Source of the DNA: Actinomycetes bacterium
Lineage (GTDB): Bacteria; Actinomycetota; Acidimicrobiia; Acidimicrobiales; RAAP-2
NCBI GenBank assembly: GCA_021787255.1
Contig: JAJYMD010000309.1
Span: 1 to 9,119 of the forward strand
Direction of reading: 5' to 3'
DNA: 9,119 nucleotides
Below the pieces are notes generated by a model. It was not told where the DNA came from. It saw only the letters and a list, made by a program, of their open reading frames with translations, and did no database searches. Shown here in pieces: positions 6,304 to 9,119 of this stretch (the stretch's first letter is position 1; every line of letters starts with the position of its first letter). Made by a program: the position numbers and the translations under genes.

Positions 6304-7686
6304 TCACGGCTCCGACGCGCAGGTGCGGAAGCCTGCGAAGACGTCCCGGCGGTCGGGAGTGAAGTAGTTCCGCAGCGTCGCGCGGACGAGACGAGCACGC
6401 GTGGCCCACGCCCCTCCTCGCAGCACCATCCGGCTGCCGAACCAGGGCCAGGAGTTGTCCCGGTAGGCGTCCTGCTCGAAGTGCGGGTACGGACCGAACG
6501 TGGAAGCCGTCCACTCCCAGAGGTTCCCGATCATCTGACGGCAGCCGAAGGCGCTGTCGGCGGCGGGGAACGCCGCGACGTCCACCGTCCCGCCCTGGCG
6601 CCAGTCCAGGTTCGCGAGCGCTGGCGTGATCGGCTCGTCCCCCCAGGGGAAGCGCCGGCGCACCGGAGCGAGGCCGGCCTCGCCGGGCTCGCCGATCGCG
6701 GCCGCTTCCCACTCGGCCTCGGTCGGCAGGCGCCGCCCGGCCCAGCGGCAGTACGCCTGGGCCTCGTGGAAGCACACGTGGCACACCGGACGGTGTGGCT
6801 CGAGAGGGACCCATGCATCGAAGTGGCGTCGCTCCCACGCGCCCACGCCCTCCACCGGGGTCCGGCCGGCTCGGCGCCAGTACACGGGGTGCTCGGCCCC
6901 CGTGCCCTCCCTCCACTTCCAACCCTCGTCGCTCCACAGGCTCTGCGTGCGGTAGCCGCCGTCGTCGACGAAGGCCGCGTACTCGGCCTGCGTGACCGGG
7001 GCCCGGGCGATCCGGAACGGAGAGAGCTCGACCGGGTGGACCCACTTCTCGTTGTCGAAGACGAAGGGCTCGTCGCGATCGGCGCCGAGGAGGAACCGTC
7101 CGCCAGGCACGAGCGCGTCGCCCTCGAGCGGACCGGCCGTCGCCGCGTCCTCGGGTCGCTCGAGCACGCCCTCGCCTGCGGCCTGGCTCCCGAGCCGCAC
7201 CGGCGGGTACCCGAGGGTCTGGCGCGTGTAGGTGAGCGCCTCGGTGTGCATGTCGTGGTGGTGGACCGCGTAGCGGGCGATGTAGCGCAGTTGCTCGGAG
7301 GCCCCGGGCTCGACGACGCGGGCTGCCACCCTGGCTGCCACCTCAGCCATATAGGCGCGGGTCTCGGCCAGCGAGGGCAAGATCAGGTGCCATCGGGTCG
7401 CGTGCGGAACGGCGGCCGAGTCCCAGATCGCGTCGCCCTGCCCGACGAGCGGCGGCTCCCCGAGGGCTTGGCGGAGCACGAAGCGCTCCTGGAACCATGC
7501 CACGTGGCCGATCTCCCACAACAGCGGGTTCACGACATCGAGCTCGGGGACACGGAGCTGCTCTTCGCTGAGATCCCTCACCAGCTCCTCGAGACAGCGA
7601 GCAGCGTCGTTCACCCATGTCGCGAGCTCCTGCGGCGACACGTCAGCGCTCCCCGGACGCCTCGGCCGGCTGGTCTCTTCGGTCAT
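6304..7686 (-). CDS. senA: Selenoneine synthase SenA (EgtB-like, DinB plus FGE-sulfatase domains)
   Basis: SenA is a non-haem iron enzyme that couples hercynine to the selenosugar with O2, leading to selenoneine. The 460-residue protein has an N-terminal DinB-like domain with the expected iron ligands: His61 (EIGHVAWFQE) and an HxxxHxE motif, His143, His147 and Glu149 (HHDMHTE). It is followed by a formylglycine-generating-enzyme-like domain (about 190-457) with VPGGRFLLGAD, PVTQAEYAAFVDDGGY, GRRLPTEAEWEAAA, GNLWEWTASTFGP and LRGGAWATRARLVRATLRNYFTPDRRDVFAGFR. EgtB of ergothioneine synthesis has the same architecture. I prefer SenA because senB follows at once and selD is divergent. A CHVC motif (302-305) plus Cys313 sits in the segment before RRLPTEAEWE. 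The start is ATG 7686, with GAGGAG 4 bases upstream. The frame continues open upstream through a tandem repeat holding in-frame GTG codons, so a longer N-terminus is not excluded. Confidence 0.9.
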   Translation of the reverse strand: MTEETSRPRRPGSADVSPQELATWVNDAARCLEELVRDLSEEQLRVPELDVVNPLLWEIGHVAWFQERFVLRQALGEPPLVGQGDAIWDSAAVPHATRWHLILPSLAETRAYMAEVAARVAARVVEPGASEQLRYIARYAVHHHDMHTEALTYTRQTLGYPPVRLGSQAAGEGVLERPEDAATAGPLEGDALVPGGRFLLGADRDEPFVFDNEKWVHPVELSPFRIARAPVTQAEYAAFVDDGGYRTQSLWSDEGWKWREGTGAEHPVYWRRAGRTPVEGVGAWERRHFDAWVPLEPHRPVCHVCFHEAQAYCRWAGRRLPTEAEWEAAAIGEPGEAGLAPVRRRFPWGDEPITPALANLDWRQGGTVDVAAFPAADSAFGCRQMIGNLWEWTASTFGPYPHFEQDAYRDNSWPWFGSRMVLRGGAWATRARLVRATLRNYFTPDRRDVFAGFRTCASEP

Positions 7687-7690
7687 GTGG

Positions 7691-7696
7691 CTCCTC
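7691..7696 (-). promoter_or_regulatory. Ribosome binding site deciding the senA start
   Basis: On the - strand GAGGAG is followed by CCAC and then the ATG at 7686, a spacing of 4 bases. It is the best ribosome binding site anywhere near the open frame, and it supports starting senA after the tandem repeat and not within it. Confidence 0.75.
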
Positions 7697-7701
7697 GTCG
7701 A

Positions 7702-7825
7702 GCTCCCCACACCCGCAGGGCTCCCCACACCCGCAGGGCTCCCCACACCCGCAGGGCTGCCCACGCCCGCCGGGCTGCCCACGCCCGCCGGGTTGCCCAC
7801 GCCCGCCGGTGCCCACGCCCGCCGG
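7702..7825. repeat. Seven tandem 18-base-type repeats in the senA leader
   Basis: Three identical units gctccccacacccgcagg (7702-7719, 7720-7737, 7738-7755) are followed by gctgcccacgcccgccgg (7756-7773, 7774-7791), a variant beginning gttg (7792-7809) and a shortened 16-base unit (7810-7825). The array thus consists of two sub-families that differ at the same few positions. It starts 15 bases upstream of the senA ATG. On the senA strand it is G-rich (GGGTGTGGGGAGC). Without stops it would encode PAGVGS units in the senA frame, each with an in-frame GTG. There are no spacers between units, so it is not a CRISPR array. Confidence 0.95.
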
Positions 7826-7902
7826 GTGCGGCCCCTACGCTGCCACTCGAGGCTACGACGTCTCCAAGCCTCCGCGGACCCGCAGCCAACGGCCGAAGAG
7901 CC

Positions 7903-7939
7903 GACGACAGAAGAGAGGAAGAGAGGAAGGACGACAGAA
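7903..7939 (+). repeat. Purine tract flanked by two GACGACAGAA direct repeats in the senA-selD divergent region
   Basis: GACGACAGAA occurs at 7903-7912 and 7930-7939 (start to start 27 bases). The bases from 7909 to 7931 are all purines on +, built of repeated AGAGGAAG. The rest of 7826-8004 shows no gene. It must contain the promoters for senA (-) and selD (+), but I could not assign -35/-10 pairs with confidence. The tract lies 66-102 bases before the selD start and may be a regulator site or a simple low-complexity expansion. Confidence 0.6.
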
Positions 7940-8004
7940 ACCGGCACCCGACAGCCGCGGGAGACCCGAGGCACCCGGGAGCCCCGAGCCTGAGAGGAAG
8001 GCAC

Positions 8005-9045
8005 GTGGAGCGCGAGCTCGTCAGGCGCCTCACGAGCTTCAGCCACTGCGCCGGCTGAGCTGCGAAGCTCGCCCCCGGCGAGCTGGCGCAGGTCCTGCGC
8101 CACGTGGCTTCAGGAGCGCACCCCGACCTCCTGGTCGGGATCGAGACCGGCGACGACGCGGCCGTCTGGAAGATCGCGCCCAATCGGGCGCTCGTGAGCA
8201 CGGTCGACTTCATCACGCCGGTGGTCGACGACGCGCGCACCTGGGGCAAGGTCGCGGCCGCCAACGCGGTCTCCGACGTCTACGCCATCGGGGGCCGTCC
8301 GCTCTTCGCGCTCAACGTGGTCTGCTGGAACCGCGAAGAGCTGCCGCTGAGCGTGCTCTCCGAGGTGCTCCAGGGCGCTGCCGAGGTCGCCGCGCAGTGC
8401 GGGTACGTGACGGTCGGGGGGCACACGATCGACGATCCCGAGCCCAAGTTCGGCCTGTCGGTGACCGGCGAGGTCGATCCTGCACAGCTCCTGCGCAACA
8501 ACGCGCTGCGCGCCGGCGACGATCTCGTCCTCACGAAGGCGTTGGGGACCGGGGTGATCTCCACTGCAGCCAAAGCCGGGGCTGCGCCTGAGCCTGCACT
8601 GGAGGCGATGGTCTCGTCGATGTGCCGCGTCAACGCGGAGGCGGCCGACGCCGCGCTCGAAGCCGGTGCTGCGGGGGCGACCGACGTGACCGGGTTCGGG
8701 CTGCTCGGCCACCTGGCCCAGATGGCGGAGGCGTCGAAGGTGGACGTGGACCTGGATGCCGCGTCGGTTCCCTTGCTCGTCGGCGCGGCGGACCTCGCTC
8801 GCGCCGGCCACGTCCCGGCCGGAAGCCGGCGCAACCTCGACTGGGTCCGCGATCGGCTCGATCCCGGTCGCGTCGACGAGCTGACCCAGCTGCTCCTCGC
8901 TGACGCTCAGACCTCGGGCGGTCTCCTCTTCGGGGCCGAGCCCGCGCGCGCCCGGTCCGCAGTGGCTCGCCTCACGGCGTCGGGGCACCGGTGCGTTCGC
9001 GTCGGGCGCGCGGCGGCCGGCACGGGGCGGATCCGGCTGCACTAG
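8005..9045 (+). CDS. selD: Selenophosphate synthetase SelD/SenC, selenocysteine-containing (UGA read through)
   Basis: SelD converts selenide and ATP to selenophosphate, AMP and phosphate. In this locus it should feed SenB (senC role) and also selenocysteine synthesis. The frame from GTG 8005 gives 346 residues if the TGA at 8056-8058 is read as selenocysteine. The N-terminal motif is then HCAGUAAKL, with Sec18 at the position of the catalytic Cys/Sec and Lys21 as the conserved Lys. Other family motifs follow: ETGDDAAV (Asp51), VDFITPVVDD, AAANAVSDVYAIGGRP, VGGHTIDDPEPKFGLSVTGEV, TDVTGFGLLGHLAQM and ADAQTSGGLLFG. Length and motif order are those of a complete SelD. AGGAAGG (7995-8001) precedes the GTG. 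Starting at the GTG at 8104 instead would lose the catalytic loop. A SECIS-like hairpin follows the UGA. It is divergent from senA, and a further frame starts directly after its stop. Confidence 0.9.
8056..8058 (+). other. In-frame UGA selenocysteine codon (Sec18 of SelD)
   Basis: The codon lies between GCC GGC and GCT GCG AAG CTC. The homologous reading continues on both sides with no change of frame and no missing residues: LTSFSHCAG before, AAKLAPGELAQVL after. SelD proteins are a known class in which this exact position is Cys or Sec. Cys15 and Sec18 form a C-x-x-U pair. Confidence 0.88.
8060..8091 (+). promoter_or_regulatory. Second hairpin after the Sec codon, mutually exclusive with the SECIS candidate
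   Basis: AGCTCGCC (8066-8073) pairs perfectly with GGCGAGCT (8077-8084) around a CCC loop. After a small internal loop (A against GG), CTGCG (8060-8064) pairs with CGCAG (8087-8091). This 13-pair structure uses bases 8084-8091, which the SECIS candidate also needs, so both cannot form at once. Its loop lacks the G expected for SelB recognition. Confidence 0.5.
8084..8102 (+). promoter_or_regulatory. Candidate bacterial SECIS hairpin for selD
   Basis: TGGCGCA (8084-8090) pairs perfectly with TGCGCCA (8096-8102), leaving the loop GGTCC (8091-8095). The apical part GCAGGUCCUGC is very close to the SelB-binding loop of E. coli fdhF as I recall it (GCAGGUCUGC), including the GGU. The loop begins 33 bases after the end of the UGA. 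This is within the 16-37 base range used for bacterial SECIS elements, though longer than in fdhF. Being inside the coding region just after the UGA is normal for bacteria. No folding energy was computed. Confidence 0.75.
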
Positions 9046-9119
9046 ATGATCAATTCCAAGGGGTCATCAGTGGTCGTAGGCAAGGAGCGAACGGACCGGG
9101 TGCCGACCAAGCTGGCCGT
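9046..9119 (+). CDS. Start of a possible further gene, cut by the window edge
   Basis: Directly after the selD stop an ATG at 9046 opens a frame that runs to the edge (about 24 residues, MINSKGSSVVVGKERTDRVP and on). An in-frame GTG at 9070 is preceded by AAGGGG at a spacing of 6 bases and may be the true start. I recognise no family from so few residues. The first bases are unusually AT-rich for the window, so an intergenic region with chance openness is also possible. Confidence 0.3.
   Translation, partial: MINSKGSSVVVGKERTDRVPTKLA

Noticed and set aside
6304..7686. EgtB of ergothioneine biosynthesis
   Set aside because: The domain architecture fits both, but the immediate partners senB and selD and the absence of egtA, egtC and egtD favour SenA. 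Sequence comparison would settle it.
7702..7825. CRISPR array
   Set aside because: Units of 16-18 bases are contiguous with no spacers.
8005..8058. The TGA as evidence for a selD pseudogene
   Set aside because: The stop sits exactly at the residue that is Sec in many SelD proteins, the frame and motifs are intact on both sides, and a SECIS-like hairpin follows.
7687..8103. Longer SenA starting at GTG 8103 on the - strand
   Set aside because: The extension runs antisense through the start of selD and through a tandem repeat, has no recognisable domain, and a good ribosome binding site precedes ATG 7686.
8104..9045. selD starting at GTG 8104 as a normal 313-residue gene
   Set aside because: It lacks the catalytic Cys/Sec-x-x-Lys segment that lies in frame just upstream, and it has a poorer start site than GTG 8005, which has AGGAAGG before it.

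Overview
The window is very GC-rich. Its codons almost all end in G or C, GTG starts are frequent, and its cobalamin genes are of the oxygen-dependent type. This points to a high-GC actinobacterium, which is an inference because no marker gene is present. Seven genes are complete in frame and one or two are cut by the window edges.

Left part (1-2867), vitamin B12 synthesis. The 3' end of a CbiG/CobE-like gene is followed after 4 bases by cobF (precorrin-6A synthase), both on +. Converging on cobF from the - strand, and overlapping its 3' end by 37 bases, is one reading frame that fuses BluB (makes the lower ligand 5,6-dimethylbenzimidazole) to CobT (activates that ligand). A gene-free stretch of about 395 bases lies upstream of bluB-cobT.

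Middle part (3263-5236), transporter and regulator. A major facilitator superfamily exporter on - is divergent from a MarR-family repressor on +. The gap between them holds an 11-base inverted repeat and no clear ribosome binding site, so the pair may be an autoregulated efflux unit. The transporter's conserved N-terminus extends upstream of its only usable start codon.

Right part (5282-9045), the most interesting section: a selenoneine (selenium analogue of ergothioneine) locus. senA (EgtB-like selenoneine synthase) and senB (selenosugar synthase) form a two-gene unit on -. Divergent from senA is senC/selD (selenophosphate synthetase). The real selD start is at 8005. The frame then crosses an in-frame UGA at 8056-8058, exactly where the family has its catalytic Cys/Sec. 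A hairpin resembling a bacterial SECIS follows it, so this SelD is very probably a selenoprotein. Ordinary gene calling would truncate it to a start at 8104. Expected flow: SelD makes selenophosphate from selenide and ATP; SenB transfers selenium to a UDP-sugar; SenA joins the selenosugar oxidatively to hercynine. EgtD (hercynine synthesis) and SelA/SelB/tRNA-Sec are not in the window and must be encoded elsewhere. The senA-selD intergenic region holds seven tandem 18-base-type repeats and a purine-rich tract between two 10-base direct repeats. No rRNA, tRNA, CRISPR array, insertion sequence or attachment site was recognised.
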